Part shown: piece by piece, positions 1-9,014 of the stretch
How the letters are laid out: each line of letters starts with the position of its first letter
How positions within the stretch are numbered: the first letter of the stretch is position 1
Source of the DNA: PUND01 sp046538345
GTDB lineage: Bacteria; Planctomycetota; Phycisphaerae; SM23-33
DNA: 13,234 nt
NCBI GenBank assembly: GCA_046538345.1
Contig: JBKHJB010000044.1
Span: forward strand, 1 to 13,234
Direction: 5' to 3'
The notes under the pieces: generated by a model
The model's database searches: none
Seen by the model: the letters and a program-made list of their open reading frames with translations, nothing else
Told to the model about the DNA's origin: nothing
Translations under genes and position numbers: made by a program

Positions 1-42
1 GGGCTGTTGTCCCCCCGGCCTGTAAGGGGCAGAATAGTCGCC

Positions 43-3000
43 ATGGGCGATTCTTCCCAAAACGCTAAGCTCGCAGAGCGTGTGCTCTCGACGTCGGCGC
101 CGGCGGTTCTGCTTCGCGGACCCGCGGGCGTCGGCAAGACCAGCACCGTGCTTGAATGCTACCGGCGCAGCAGCGGTGAACCGGGGCGTTCGGCCGCGAT
201 GCTGCTGGCGCCGAATGTCCGCTCTGCGGGCTACTATCGCCGCCGGCTGCTGGCTGCGTCGCCTGGAGGCGTGCTGGTTTCGCCGCGCGTGCAGACATTC
301 GCGGCGCTCGCGGACGGCGTAGCGGCCGCCGGGGATATCGCCGTCGAGTCGCTGTCGCCTTTGCAGCGACACCTGCTACTGCGGCGGATAGTCCGTAAGC
401 TGGCGTCGTCCGATGAACTTACCACCCTTGCGCCGCTGGCCGACACGCCGGGACTGGTACCCGCGCTGGAGGCGTCGATAGCGGAGCTTAAGCGGGCGGC
501 CGTCGAACCCAACGAACTTGCCCGCGCCGTCCAAGGCAGCCGGGGCCGGACCGCCGACCTGCTGGCGGTATACACGCAATACCAGCAGGCCCTGCACGAC
601 AGCGACACCTACGACCTCGAAGGGCGGATGTGGCTGGCGCGAGACGCACTGGCCGGCGCTGCCGACGCCGCCAAAGTCGGGCTGGAAGGCGTGCGGCTGG
701 TGGCGGCCGACGGATTCACGGACTTTACGCCGACGCAGTTGGAAATCCTCTCGCACCTGCTGCGGCTGACCGGGCGTGTGGTGTTGACGCTGCCGGTCGC
801 CGACGACGGCAGGGATCGGCTGTGGCACTGGACACAACGGACGCTCGAACATATCCGCCGCACATTTGGAGATGACCTAGAGGAAATATCACTGTCGCCG
901 GAGCCGTCCGCCGGTGGTCTGCGGACGCTGTGGGACCGCGGGTTCACCGAGCCGGGCGACGACGCGCCGCCGGAGGGGGTAAGCGTCATCTCGGCCGTGG
1001 ACACCGAAGCGGAAGTCTCCGCCGTCGCCACGCGCGCCAAGCGTCTGCTCGCGAAAGGAACGCCGGCCGGTCAGGTCGCCGTCGTCGCGCGCCGGCTGGA
1101 CGGATACCGCGACACGATTGAGCGCATCTTCCCCGCTCACGACGTGCCGGTCCGCCCGGCCCCGCGTCCGCTGACCGACGCGCCTATAGTGCGGTTCCTG
1201 CTCTCGGCGGCGTCTCTGCCGGCCGCGGACTTCCCCTCGCACGATGTGCTGCGGGTGCTGGGCAACAGCTACTTCCGACCGGCCGCGTTGGGCGACTTCG
1301 ACGAGACAGCGGTATACGCCGCGGAAGCCGTCATTCGCTATGCGAATATCCTGCAGGGGCGCGAAAGTTACTCAGCGTCCTTTGAGCGGCTGGCCGCAAC
1401 GACCGAGCAGAAGACACATGCCGGCGAACCCGAGGACGACGACTCCCCCGCCACCCGTCTGCCTTACGACGCGGCCGCGCTGCGCTCGGCCGCTGCGATG
1501 CTGGAGGCACTGTTCGAGCTGGCAACGCCGGTCACCGCCGGCAACCATCGCGTCGATGCCGCTGCTCTGAGCCGGCTGGCCGAAGCACTTCAACTACGCG
1601 AAGCCGCCTGCGAAACCCACGATGACTTTGCCCTTGCTCGCGACCTGCTCGCACTGGAGGCGCTGGATAACGCCCTGACGTCGATGGACCCGCCGCCGGC
1701 GGACATCACGGAGCTTTCGCAGGCGTTGAGCACGGTCTCGCTGCCCGCGGCGCGAACCGAAGAGATGGTGGAGACGCTCGACGCGCTGGACGCCCGCCCC
1801 ATGCGCTACCGCCACGTGTTCGTGCTTGGAGCGGCCGAGGGCGACTTCCCACGCCGGTTCACGGAAAGCTCACTCATACAGGAATCGGACCGTGCGAGAT
1901 GGTCGGATCGCGGCCTGCGCCTGGACCGCCGCGACGAACTCGCCCGACGGGAGATGCTGCTGTTCTACCTCGCCGCCTCGCGCGCCGAGGAGACATTGAC
2001 TTTCAGCTACCAGACGCCGGACGGTTCGTCCGAGGGACTGGGCGTCAGCCCTCTGCTGCTGTCGCTGCTGGAGCCGTTCGGCGGATTCGAAGCGCTCGGC
2101 AAGTCCGGCCGGGTCGAGAATATCCCGCCGGGAAGGTTCGTACCGCCGGATGACGAAGTCTGCCGCCGTCGCGACGCGCTGAACGCGGCCGTCGCCGGTC
2201 TGTTCGGCATGGCGGACAATCCGTCGGCACTGACCTGGGCACAGCGGCAAGCCGGAGAGTCGCTCGCTGTAATCGCGCGCGGGTTGTGGGCATATGAACG
2301 TCGCTGGCAGAGCGGGGAGTGCAACGAATACGACGGCAGGATCAGCAACGAGAACCTCATTGGACAGCTCCGGTGGCGCTTTGGGCCGGAGGCGGTTTTC
2401 TCGGCCAGTCAGCTCAACACCTTCGGGCAGTGTCCGTGGCTGTTCTTCGCGACGTATCTGCTGGACCTCGAGCCGTCTGTCGAGCCGCAGCGCCGCCTCG
2501 AACCTATCGGCCGGGGGCTGTTCGTACACGCCGTGCTGCGGAGGACGTTCGAGTCGCTGCGGGACGGTCCGGGCGAGTCCGTCCGGCTTGCGGAGATCGA
2601 CGAGCAGCGCGTCGCGGAGGCGCTGAAAGCGGCCGTGGCGGAAGAAAGCCGACGGGTCGAACGAACCCGCCCGCCATACCCGGCCATGTGGCGTCTCCAG
2701 CGGGAGCAGATGCAACGCGAGATGGCCGACTACCTTACCCGGCTGCGGGAAGCCGACGACGCCGAGGCCGTCCGCTTCGAGCTTGGCTTCGGACTGACCC
2801 GGGGGCTGGAAGAGGCCGACGCCGACAGTACACCTCAACCCGCGGAGCTGGAGACGAGCGCGGGTACGTTCCGTATCCGCGGCAAGATTGACCGCGTGGA
2901 CCGCGTCGAGAGCGACGGGGGACCGGCGTGGATGGTAATCGACTACAAGACCGGGTCGCTGCCGGCCACAAAAGACATCCACCAGGGGCGGAGCATGCAG

Positions 3001-3312
3001 CTTCCGCTCTACTCGGCCGCCGTGGAGCGGCTCTTCGACGTCTGCAGCGCCGGCGGAGAGTTCCACCGAATCGGGCACAAAGGCGGGACACGCAAGTTCG
3101 CCGAGGATACCAAGACGCAGCGGGAAGAGTTCGTCGAAAAACGCGACGCAGTGCTCGCCAGAGTGGCCGGCTTCGTCAACGACATGCGCGAGGGACGCTT
3201 CGACCTGATGCCGACGGACAAATGCCCCTCGTGGTGTCCGGTCAAGAGCATCTGCCGCTTCAGTCGGTTCCGCGTGGAGCTGAAGCAACCCGCCGGGGAC
3301 GACAATGATTGA
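43..3312 (+). CDS. addB: AddB-like ATP-dependent helicase/nuclease subunit B
   Basis: Subunit of the cytoplasmic AddAB complex, which resects double-strand breaks before RecA loading. Numbered from the ATG at 43 (1089 aa; B. subtilis AddB is about 1166), the protein has a Walker A GPAGVGKT at 26-33. In the Walker B region Asp-Gly-Phe (223-225) replaces Asp-Glu, as is usual in AddB, so the motor is probably not an active helicase. Degenerate motor motifs follow at VFVLGAAEGDFP (592-603) and FYLAASRA (641-648). The C-terminal RecB-type nuclease has D950 in GKID and D967-Y-K969. C797 plus C1061, C1065 and C1071 match the Fe-S staple of AddB. The frame stays open to the left edge and a TTG lies at 7. 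I chose the ATG because Walker A then sits near the N-terminus, but AAGGGG at 24-29 is 13 nt away, a long spacing, so the start is uncertain. The stop overlaps addA by 8 bp. Confidence 0.88.
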   Translation: MGDSSQNAKLAERVLSTSAPAVLLRGPAGVGKTSTVLECYRRSSGEPGRSAAMLLAPNVRSAGYYRRRLLAASPGGVLVSPRVQTFAALADGVAAAGDIAVESLSPLQRHLLLRRIVRKLASSDELTTLAPLADTPGLVPALEASIAELKRAAVEPNELARAVQGSRGRTADLLAVYTQYQQALHDSDTYDLEGRMWLARDALAGAADAAKVGLEGVRLVAADGFTDFTPTQLEILSHLLRLTGRVVLTLPVADDGRDRLWHWTQRTLEHIRRTFGDDLEEISLSPEPSAGGLRTLWDRGFTEPGDDAPPEGVSVISAVDTEAEVSAVATRAKRLLAKGTPAGQVAVVARRLDGYRDTIERIFPAHDVPVRPAPRPLTDAPIVRFLLSAASLPAADFPSHDVLRVLGNSYFRPAALGDFDETAVYAAEAVIRYANILQGRESYSASFERLAATTEQKTHAGEPEDDDSPATRLPYDAAALRSAAAMLEALFELATPVTAGNHRVDAAALSRLAEALQLREAACETHDDFALARDLLALEALDNALTSMDPPPADITELSQALSTVSLPAARTEEMVETLDALDARPMRYRHVFVLGAAEGDFPRRFTESSLIQESDRARWSDRGLRLDRRDELARREMLLFYLAASRAEETLTFSYQTPDGSSEGLGVSPLLLSLLEPFGGFEALGKSGRVENIPPGRFVPPDDEVCRRRDALNAAVAGLFGMADNPSALTWAQRQAGESLAVIARGLWAYERRWQSGECNEYDGRISNENLIGQLRWRFGPEAVFSASQLNTFGQCPWLFFATYLLDLEPSVEPQRRLEPIGRGLFVHAVLRRTFESLRDGPGESVRLAEIDEQRVAEALKAAVAEESRRVERTRPPYPAMWRLQREQMQREMADYLTRLREADDAEAVRFELGFGLTRGLEEADADSTPQPAELETSAGTFRIRGKIDRVDRVESDGGPAWMVIDYKTGSLPATKDIHQGRSMQLPLYSAAVERLFDVCSAGGEFHRIGHKGGTRKFAEDTKTQREEFVEKRDAVLARVAGFVNDMREGRFDLMPTDKCPSWCPVKSICRFSRFRVELKQPAGDDND

Positions 3313-6300
3313 TATCCGCGAGCTTACGGGCGCACAGCGGCGCGCCGGCATTGAACGTACCGGAGACAATCTCGCCCTGCGCAGCGGCGCCGGCTGCGGC
3401 AAGACGCTCGTGCTTACGCGTCGCTTCGCGGAGCTTCTGCTGGAGACCGGACGCGACGTCAACCCCCTCGACCGACTTGTGGCTGTGACGTTTACCGAGA
3501 AGGCGGCCATGGAGATGACCACCCGCGTTCGGAAGTTCCTAACCTCCCGAGCCGCCGAGGCACGCTCGGAGTCCGACCGGCGGAAGTGGCGTCAGTGGGT
3601 GCAGGAGCTGCCCGAGGCGCGAATATCGACCATCCACGCCTTCTGCGCCCGACTGCTCCGCACACACGCGGTGGAGGCGGGGTTGGACCCCGGCTTCGCC
3701 GTCTGCGACGACCAGTTGTTGGCGGGTCGAATGCGCAACGACTCAGCCGAACAGGCCGTGCTCTCGGCCGTCGAGCGCGAAGACAACGACGCGATGACAC
3801 TGCTGAACCTGCGGACATTCGACGGCACCGTCTCAGCGGTCAGGAATCTGCTTGATACGCGCACAAGCTGGCGAGCGGACCGATACGACAACGCAGAAAG
3901 CGTGCTGTCCCGCTGGGATGAACTTCTGCATCGGTATCGCGAGAAGCTGCTGAGCGACATGCCCGACGATGCAGAGCTGATGGATTCCGCCCGTAAACTG
4001 GAGACCTTCTCATGCGACGACCCGGCGGACAGACTCGCGCCGGCTCACGCGGCCGGACTGGCGTTTGCGGCTCAGCTCCGCGACGAGACGACCCAGCCGA
4101 CGGTAGAAGCCGCGGCATCGGCAGCCCAGGTCAATCTGAAGGGCGGCAAACAGTCCAATTGGGGCGGCAAGGACGCCAAAAAGGAACTGGTGAACTCGTT
4201 GAAAGTCGTTCGCCAGGCGGCCCGCACATGGCGCGAGGCGGCCGAGGGACTCTCCGAAGCAGATCGTCAGTCCGCCGAGGCGCTGGTAACACTGGTGCGA
4301 CTCACTCAGCAAGCCAACGAGTTATACTCGGCCGACAAACGCCGCCGCGGGCTGCTGGACTTCGACGATCTGCTGTTGAACACCCACAAGCTGCTCACCG
4401 AACGAGCGGACATTGCCGAGCGCCTGCGTGACGGGTTGGAGCAGTTGCTACTGGACGAAGCCCAGGACACCGGCGCCCTGGAGGTGGAGCTGCTCAAGAC
4501 GGTCATCGGCGACGGCGAGGGTCGATTGTTCCTCGTCGGCGACGACAAGCAAAGCATCTATCGCTTCAAAGGAGCCCAGGTGGAGGTCTTCCGCCATTGG
4601 TGCGACGAGCTTGGCCCGAACCGGCTGGAGGACCTGGACGTGTCTTTCCGCACGCACCCGGCCGGCGTGGCTTTTATCAACCACCTGTTCTCGCGGTTGA
4701 TGGAGGACGAATACGCACCCATTCAGGCGAATCGCAGCGAGTGTCCGCCCCAGCCATCAGCGGAAGTAGTTCTGGTATCCGGCGACGAGCGGAACCCGAT
4801 CGACGATGCGGGCGACTCCTGGCGGGCGCAAGCCGACGCGACGGCCGAGCGCATACGCGAAATGCTGGACGGTGGCGAGCCGCTGGTCCGCAAACAGGAC
4901 GACACCGGCTGGCGCCCCGTGCGACAGGGTGACATCGCCGTGCTGATGACGCGCATGACCAACACCGCCCCGCTGGAACGGTCGCTCGCTCAGCGCGGAA
5001 TCGACTACTACGTGGTCGCCGGCACGGGCTTTTTCCAGCGCCAGGAGGTGCTGGATCTGCTCAACGTGCTCCGCGTCGTGGACAACCCGCGCGACGACGT
5101 GGCCTTGGTGGGCGTGCTCCGCAGCGAGATGTTCGCGGTAAACGACGAATCCCTGCTGAAACTCCGCCAGGAGTACTCGCCGCCGTACTTTCCTTCCCTG
5201 CTCGCCGACGGCCCAGCGGAGACGCCGACGGACGACCAGGCCGACGCCTGCCGACGATGTGTGGAAATGCTAGACGACCTTCACCGGCGGAAGGATTCCG
5301 TCGGAATCGGTGAGCTGCTGGAGGACATACTCGCGGCAACCGGCTACGAGGCGACACTTCTGAGCCGCTTCCAGGGCCGGCGAATGGTGGGCAACATCCG
5401 TCGGACGGTGGAGCTTGCAAGGCAGGCGACGGTGTCGGGACTGTCCCTGGCGGAGTTCGTACGGCAGATGTCCGAACAGACGGCCGAGCAGAGCCGCGAG
5501 GAACAGGCCGCCGTCAGCGGCGAGCAGGAGGACGTGGTCCGGCTGATGACCGTGCACAAGGCAAAGGGGCTGGAGTTCCCGGTTGTGATACTGCCTGACC
5601 TGAACCGGGACCGCCAGGGCCCCCGGGGGGTACTGCGGAACCGCCTGGACTGGGGTTTGACACTCAATGTCAGCGGCGACGAGGAGTCCGGACCCGCCGA
5701 CGACGAACCGCTTTCCTTCCGCGTCGCCAAAAAGCTCGAGACCGAAGACCAGAAGCGCGAGGACATCCGCACGCTGTACGTGGCCGTCACGCGACACTGT
5801 GACCATCTGGTGTTCGTCGGCGCGGACATAAGGAATGACAGCGGCGAGTCCATCAAGGGCGATAACACGCTCTCACAGCTCGATAAGGTTTTGGATCTGA
5901 CGGGCGCCGCTGACGCCGGGCAGGACCGCATCGCCTACGGCGACGGTTACGAGCTGGCGTTGCGGTCCGTGACATGGCGGCCGATGCGGGGGCTGGGTGG
6001 AAAAGCCGACCGGGGGCTGCAAATCCTCCGCTCGTCTTCGGCTCCGGGTCAGTTGGCCGAAGCGATGGCGTCGGCGGGCGGCGCCGGCGAAAGCTATCCG
6101 CCGCTGCTGGGTCCGTTGCCGGCGGATACGGGGCGCGTGGAGCTTGCGGTGACGGCACTGAGCGACTTCGAGCACTGTCCGCTGCTGTATCGCCGCCGAT
6201 ACGAGCTTCGGATGCCGCCGCCGGAGCCGAAGGCCGCCGGGCCGTACAAAGGGCCGGACGCACTGACGCTTGGAACACTCTATCATCGGGCGATGGAACT

Positions 6301-6883
6301 GGTGGACTTCAACCGCCCCCAGCCGGGCGATGCGCTCATCCGGCAAGCGGCGGCCGAGACCGAGATGGACGAGCACACGGACCTGGGGAACATAACGGCC
6401 GACTTCGAGCAGATGCTCGCGACGCTCCGGGAAACGGAGCTTTGGAACTCACTGGCCGGCGCCGAGACCACGCTTCGCGAGCTGGACTTCGTGCTGGAGC
6501 TTTCCCCGGCTGTCCTGCGCGGACAGATAGACCTGCTGGCGGGTCACTTCGACGGGACGTGGGAGGTGATAGACTACAAGTCCGACCGCGTATCCGAAGA
6601 CCGCCTCGTCGAGCACGCCGAGAGATACAAGCTCCAGATGCTTTGCTACGCGTTGGCCGTTCGCGGCTACCGGGGCGAGGCGCCCTCGCGGGCTCGCCTG
6701 GTGTTCCTCCGCACCGGCCGGACACATGCATTCGACGTTACAGATGAAGATCTCTCGGCCGGATGGGAAAACATCTCGAACCTGTCCGGACAACTCATCG
6801 CCGCGCGCCGCGCCGGGCGGTTCGAGCCGAAGCGGTCCGACACATGCCGCGGGTGTCCTTACGCCCGACTATGCGGGCTTTGA
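3305..6883 (+). CDS. addA: AddA-like UvrD/RecB-family helicase-nuclease
   Basis: Motor and nuclease subunit of AddAB, a 3'-5' SF1A helicase that unwinds broken DNA ends. All helicase motifs are visible in 1192 aa (B. subtilis AddA is about 1232). They are the Q motif around Q11, Walker A GAGCGKT (28-34), Ia VTFTEKAAMEM (61-71), Ib STIHAF (108-113), II DEAQD (384-388), III GDDKQSIYRFKGA (412-424), IV SFRTHP (447-452), V TVHKAKGLEF (749-758) and VI LYVAVTR (824-830). The C-terminal PD-(D/E)XK nuclease has G1073-Q-I-D1076 and D1090-Y-K1092. Unlike textbook AddA, it also carries C958 and a terminal C1181-X2-C1184-X5-C1190 set of the Fe-S type. The ATG lies inside the end of addB, which implies translational coupling; a GGGG stretch at 3296-3299 is the only ribosome-site-like sequence. 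The stop is 8 bp from that of the convergent DUF1573-like gene. Confidence 0.95.
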   Translation: MIDIRELTGAQRRAGIERTGDNLALRSGAGCGKTLVLTRRFAELLLETGRDVNPLDRLVAVTFTEKAAMEMTTRVRKFLTSRAAEARSESDRRKWRQWVQELPEARISTIHAFCARLLRTHAVEAGLDPGFAVCDDQLLAGRMRNDSAEQAVLSAVEREDNDAMTLLNLRTFDGTVSAVRNLLDTRTSWRADRYDNAESVLSRWDELLHRYREKLLSDMPDDAELMDSARKLETFSCDDPADRLAPAHAAGLAFAAQLRDETTQPTVEAAASAAQVNLKGGKQSNWGGKDAKKELVNSLKVVRQAARTWREAAEGLSEADRQSAEALVTLVRLTQQANELYSADKRRRGLLDFDDLLLNTHKLLTERADIAERLRDGLEQLLLDEAQDTGALEVELLKTVIGDGEGRLFLVGDDKQSIYRFKGAQVEVFRHWCDELGPNRLEDLDVSFRTHPAGVAFINHLFSRLMEDEYAPIQANRSECPPQPSAEVVLVSGDERNPIDDAGDSWRAQADATAERIREMLDGGEPLVRKQDDTGWRPVRQGDIAVLMTRMTNTAPLERSLAQRGIDYYVVAGTGFFQRQEVLDLLNVLRVVDNPRDDVALVGVLRSEMFAVNDESLLKLRQEYSPPYFPSLLADGPAETPTDDQADACRRCVEMLDDLHRRKDSVGIGELLEDILAATGYEATLLSRFQGRRMVGNIRRTVELARQATVSGLSLAEFVRQMSEQTAEQSREEQAAVSGEQEDVVRLMTVHKAKGLEFPVVILPDLNRDRQGPRGVLRNRLDWGLTLNVSGDEESGPADDEPLSFRVAKKLETEDQKREDIRTLYVAVTRHCDHLVFVGADIRNDSGESIKGDNTLSQLDKVLDLTGAADAGQDRIAYGDGYELALRSVTWRPMRGLGGKADRGLQILRSSSAPGQLAEAMASAGGAGESYPPLLGPLPADTGRVELAVTALSDFEHCPLLYRRRYELRMPPPEPKAAGPYKGPDALTLGTLYHRAMELVDFNRPQPGDALIRQAAAETEMDEHTDLGNITADFEQMLATLRETELWNSLAGAETTLRELDFVLELSPAVLRGQIDLLAGHFDGTWEVIDYKSDRVSEDRLVEHAERYKLQMLCYALAVRGYRGEAPSRARLVFLRTGRTHAFDVTDEDLSAGWENISNLSGQLIAARRAGRFEPKRSDTCRGCPYARLCGL

Positions 6884-6891
6884 ACACCGGC

Positions 6892-7899
6892 TTACGGGCA
6901 AGTCGGACAGGGCTTGCCCTTGCTGACCTCAAACGGTACGCGGATAGTCTCCATCTCATCCGCGTCGGTCTTGATGACAAGCTCACGACCGTCGAGGTCC
7001 GAGGAGACCGGAATATCCTTCAGCCAGATTCGCCGGCCCTTTCCGTCCATGCCCGTCGGCTCTATCTCCACATCCATCGCCACCGGCGGCTGGACCGAGA
7101 CTATCTCTACCTTGTCCACCTTGCCCGGCAGTACGTCCACGTGCCGTCGCACGCGACTGTCCGCATCGCTGTCCAGCAGGGATATCTTCTCCGGCCAGAC
7201 CATCAACTCCCCGATAATCAGCGCCCTTATTGTGATATCGAAGCTGCCGATTTTCTCGCTGTCGGTGCGGACGCGCAGGTTGGCCTCGTGCCAGCCCCGC
7301 GGCAGCGGCGGGACCGTGCGGACGGTTATGCGGTGCCGACCATCATCGAGGGTCCGCGACTCGGCTTCCAGCCAGTCCACGTCCGTTTCAAGCGCGGTTA
7401 TGTCGAACGGCTCGACCTTGTCTGTGGCGCGGACGGAGACGTGACGTGAGGCGGCTTCGTCGTCCGCGGTCCGCTGGAAGGATACCCGCAGCGGATTGAT
7501 ACTGACCCACGTCTCGACGACGGCGCGAAGCTCAAGGGTGAGATTCCTCCTGGCCGGGTCGTTCGTGCGGATCCTGACCTCGAGCGAAACCTTCCCCGAC
7601 TTGCCATAGACCGACGCCTCGGTCGCCAGCTCGGCCGTCTCGCCGGGGGGTATCTCGGTTCTGCTAAGCTCCGGATTGGTGCAGCTCGAACAGGTCGCCA
7701 CGTTGAGTATCTTCAACGGTTCGTCACCATCGTTGCGCAGAACGAAAGTATGGCTCAGTGTACCCACGTTGCCGACGACGCCGAAGTCGCGGATCGGCTG
7801 CTCACAGACGAGCTTGGGACCGACGCCGGTCGCCGCGGACGACACGACAGCTACCAGAATAAGCGCAAACGCAATTAGTCGAGGGGCAGTTGCAGACAT
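6892..7899 (-). CDS. Exported DUF1573-like protein with C-terminal CPTCP
   Basis: Predicted exported protein of 335 aa, function unknown. Residues 1-23 form a signal peptide, with a basic residue, a hydrophobic run (LIAFALILVAVV) and a likely cleavage near SSAA-T. Residues 35-128 resemble DUF1573, an Ig-like beta fold: a DFG..G...HTFVLRNDGDEPLKI strand pattern, then C70-S-S-C73 where the family often has CxC, then IPPGETAEL and TNDP. More beta-rich sequence follows (130-325), perhaps two further Ig-like repeats. The protein ends in KGKPCPTCP, with a second Cys pair at C331 and C334. I use the ATG at 7899 because AAAGG lies 7 nt upstream; a TTG nine codons further upstream (7926) has no such site. 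It lies 74 bp downstream of another exported-protein gene on the same strand. Family assignment is by eye; the exported Cys-containing character is better supported than any role. Confidence 0.82.
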   Translation of the reverse strand: MSATAPRLIAFALILVAVVSSAATGVGPKLVCEQPIRDFGVVGNVGTLSHTFVLRNDGDEPLKILNVATCSSCTNPELSRTEIPPGETAELATEASVYGKSGKVSLEVRIRTNDPARRNLTLELRAVVETWVSINPLRVSFQRTADDEAASRHVSVRATDKVEPFDITALETDVDWLEAESRTLDDGRHRITVRTVPPLPRGWHEANLRVRTDSEKIGSFDITIRALIIGELMVWPEKISLLDSDADSRVRRHVDVLPGKVDKVEIVSVQPPVAMDVEIEPTGMDGKGRRIWLKDIPVSSDLDGRELVIKTDADEMETIRVPFEVSKGKPCPTCP

Positions 7900-7937
7900 G
7901 GCCACGCCTTTCTTCGTCCGGTTCAATTTGCCGGCGA

Positions 7938-7943
7938 ATTATA
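7938..7943 (-). promoter_or_regulatory. Candidate -10 box (TATAAT) for the DUF1573-like gene
   Basis: A perfect TATAAT on the minus strand ends 39 nt before the ATG at 7899, in the short gap after the upstream gene. No recognisable -35 box lies 16-19 nt upstream; that stretch is C-rich. The DUF1573-like gene may therefore have its own promoter or may simply be read through from the upstream gene. Confidence 0.4.
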
Positions 7944-7973
7944 ACGCGCAGCCGGTGGAGGCAGGAGGTGTTT

Positions 7974-8900
7974 TCAATCTTCTCTTCCAAACGCCGCCGC
8001 AACAGGGCCTCCGGCCGCCAGTTGCTCATACCCTTCGGCGCGTGCCCTGGCGTGGCGCCGTGCAATAGGGCTGCCTTTGCGGGAAAGCTCGCTATACCAG
8101 CGGGCAAGCTCGCGGGCCTGGCGACGGTCCAGCTCGTTCGGTTCACGGGCCGCCAGACGGACCCGCCGGCTCAAGTCCTCGTCCAGCTCGCCGTTGAGCA
8201 GTTCCTCGGCGGCCGACGGGTCGTCCCGCTCGGTGACCTCCAGCAACACCAGCCGTTTCCGGGCGTCGGTATCGCCGGAGTCGCGGTCGAGGCGTTTCTC
8301 AAGGGCTTCCCGGCGCCGGGCGACGTTCGTGAGAACGGTCAGATCACGGACACGCTGCTCAAGGGACTCAACCTGCTCGCTGTCTATGCGCCGGGCGAGT
8401 CGCATCGCTTCCCGGCAAAGCCCTCCGGCCCGGGCGAGGTTATCGTTCCGCTCGGCCGAGTCGGCCAGCTCCAGAAGAGTGTCCATGAGGGCTTGTGCCT
8501 GACGCTGCGAGAAACCCGACCGCCTCACCATCCGCCGCTGCACATCGGCGATCCGTTCGAGACATTCCGTCCGGGTCTCGGGAAACCGCTGCGCCTGGCC
8601 GCGCATGGCGGCGACGGCAACCTTGTACCCCGCGGGATAGTCTTTGGCCAAATGGTACGCGCGGCGATAGTGCAGCAAGACGAACTCCCGGTTGCCTTCC
8701 CACAGTTGAGCACAGCTCATCAACCACTTCGCCAGCTCGACGCGGTCTTCGGCGTCGGTGCCGGCCTTTTGAAACTCGTGGGCATACAGGTCCGAGAAGA
8801 CCAACTCACCGAGACGGTCCGGGTCGGCGGGTTGCTCTTCGGCGGCGCAGGTAACCGCCACGCCCAGTACTATAATCAGAGCAGCCATTACGCAGCGCAT
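7974..8900 (-). CDS. Exported alpha-helical protein, possibly TPR-like
   Basis: Predicted exported protein of 308 aa, not assigned to a characterised family. Residues 1-20 (MRCVMAALIIVLGVAVTCAA) are a signal peptide; C18 is not in a good lipobox, so I favour ordinary signal peptidase cleavage. The rest is rich in Ala, Arg, Glu and Leu and looks almost wholly helical. Segments such as ELAKWLMSCAQL, LHYRRAYHLAKDYPAGYKVA and LARAGGLCREAMRLAR read like tandem TPR-type helix pairs. A C-terminal stretch, LARWYSELSR followed by ARRHARARAEGYEQL (266-294), recalls the WY-and-RA helical repeats of large planctomycete secreted proteins; that resemblance is weak. The start at 8900 is chosen because GGAGG lies 5 nt upstream and the signal peptide then begins at residue 1; the frame opens further upstream (9005) only as uncharacteristic sequence. 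It probably forms a unit with the DUF1573-like gene downstream. Confidence 0.75.
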   Translation of the reverse strand: MRCVMAALIIVLGVAVTCAAEEQPADPDRLGELVFSDLYAHEFQKAGTDAEDRVELAKWLMSCAQLWEGNREFVLLHYRRAYHLAKDYPAGYKVAVAAMRGQAQRFPETRTECLERIADVQRRMVRRSGFSQRQAQALMDTLLELADSAERNDNLARAGGLCREAMRLARRIDSEQVESLEQRVRDLTVLTNVARRREALEKRLDRDSGDTDARKRLVLLEVTERDDPSAAEELLNGELDEDLSRRVRLAAREPNELDRRQARELARWYSELSRKGSPIARRHARARAEGYEQLAAGGPVAAAFGRED

Positions 8901-8939
8901 CAGTCCCTCCCGGGTGGTCCCTTCTACCACCGCTGTTTC

Positions 8940-8972
8940 ATTATAGGATACGGGCTGAACCCGCCGCCAATT
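8940..8972 (-). promoter_or_regulatory. Promoter of the exported helical-protein gene
   Basis: On the minus strand TTGGCG (8972-8967), a 19-nt spacer and a perfect TATAAT (8945-8940) read towards the start at 8900. The -10 box ends 40 nt before the ATG. The -35 box matches consensus at 4 of 6 positions and the spacer is slightly long. It lies back to back with the plus-strand promoter of the ROK kinase gene. Confidence 0.55.
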
Positions 8973-8985
8973 GCGCCCGCCGGCT

Positions 8986-9014
8986 TTGACATATCCACCG
9001 GCCAAACAGACAAT
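8986..9014 (+). promoter_or_regulatory. Promoter of the ROK kinase gene
   Basis: A perfect TTGACA (8986-8991), a 17-nt spacer and GACAAT (9009-9014, 4 of 6 to consensus) read towards the ATG at 9078. Transcription would start near 9021, giving a leader of about 57 nt. The rest of the 8901-9077 gap holds the opposing promoter and a 4-bp stem with a GAAA loop (9042-9053), too short to interpret. Confidence 0.55.

Noticed and set aside
7..42. A TTG start at 7, or an origin further left, for addB
   Set aside because: The extra residues look unlike an AddB N-terminus and no ribosome site can be seen. It is not strictly excluded, because the frame is open to the window edge.
1870..3522. A 550-codon open frame on the minus strand, antisense to addB and the start of addA
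   Set aside because: It is a GC-driven antisense shadow. The plus strand carries the AddB nuclease domain and the AddA Walker A region here.
8979..9002. GCCGG/CCGGC inverted repeat around the kinase -35 box as an operator
   Set aside because: It is only 5 bp with a 14-nt spacer, which is expected by chance at this GC content.
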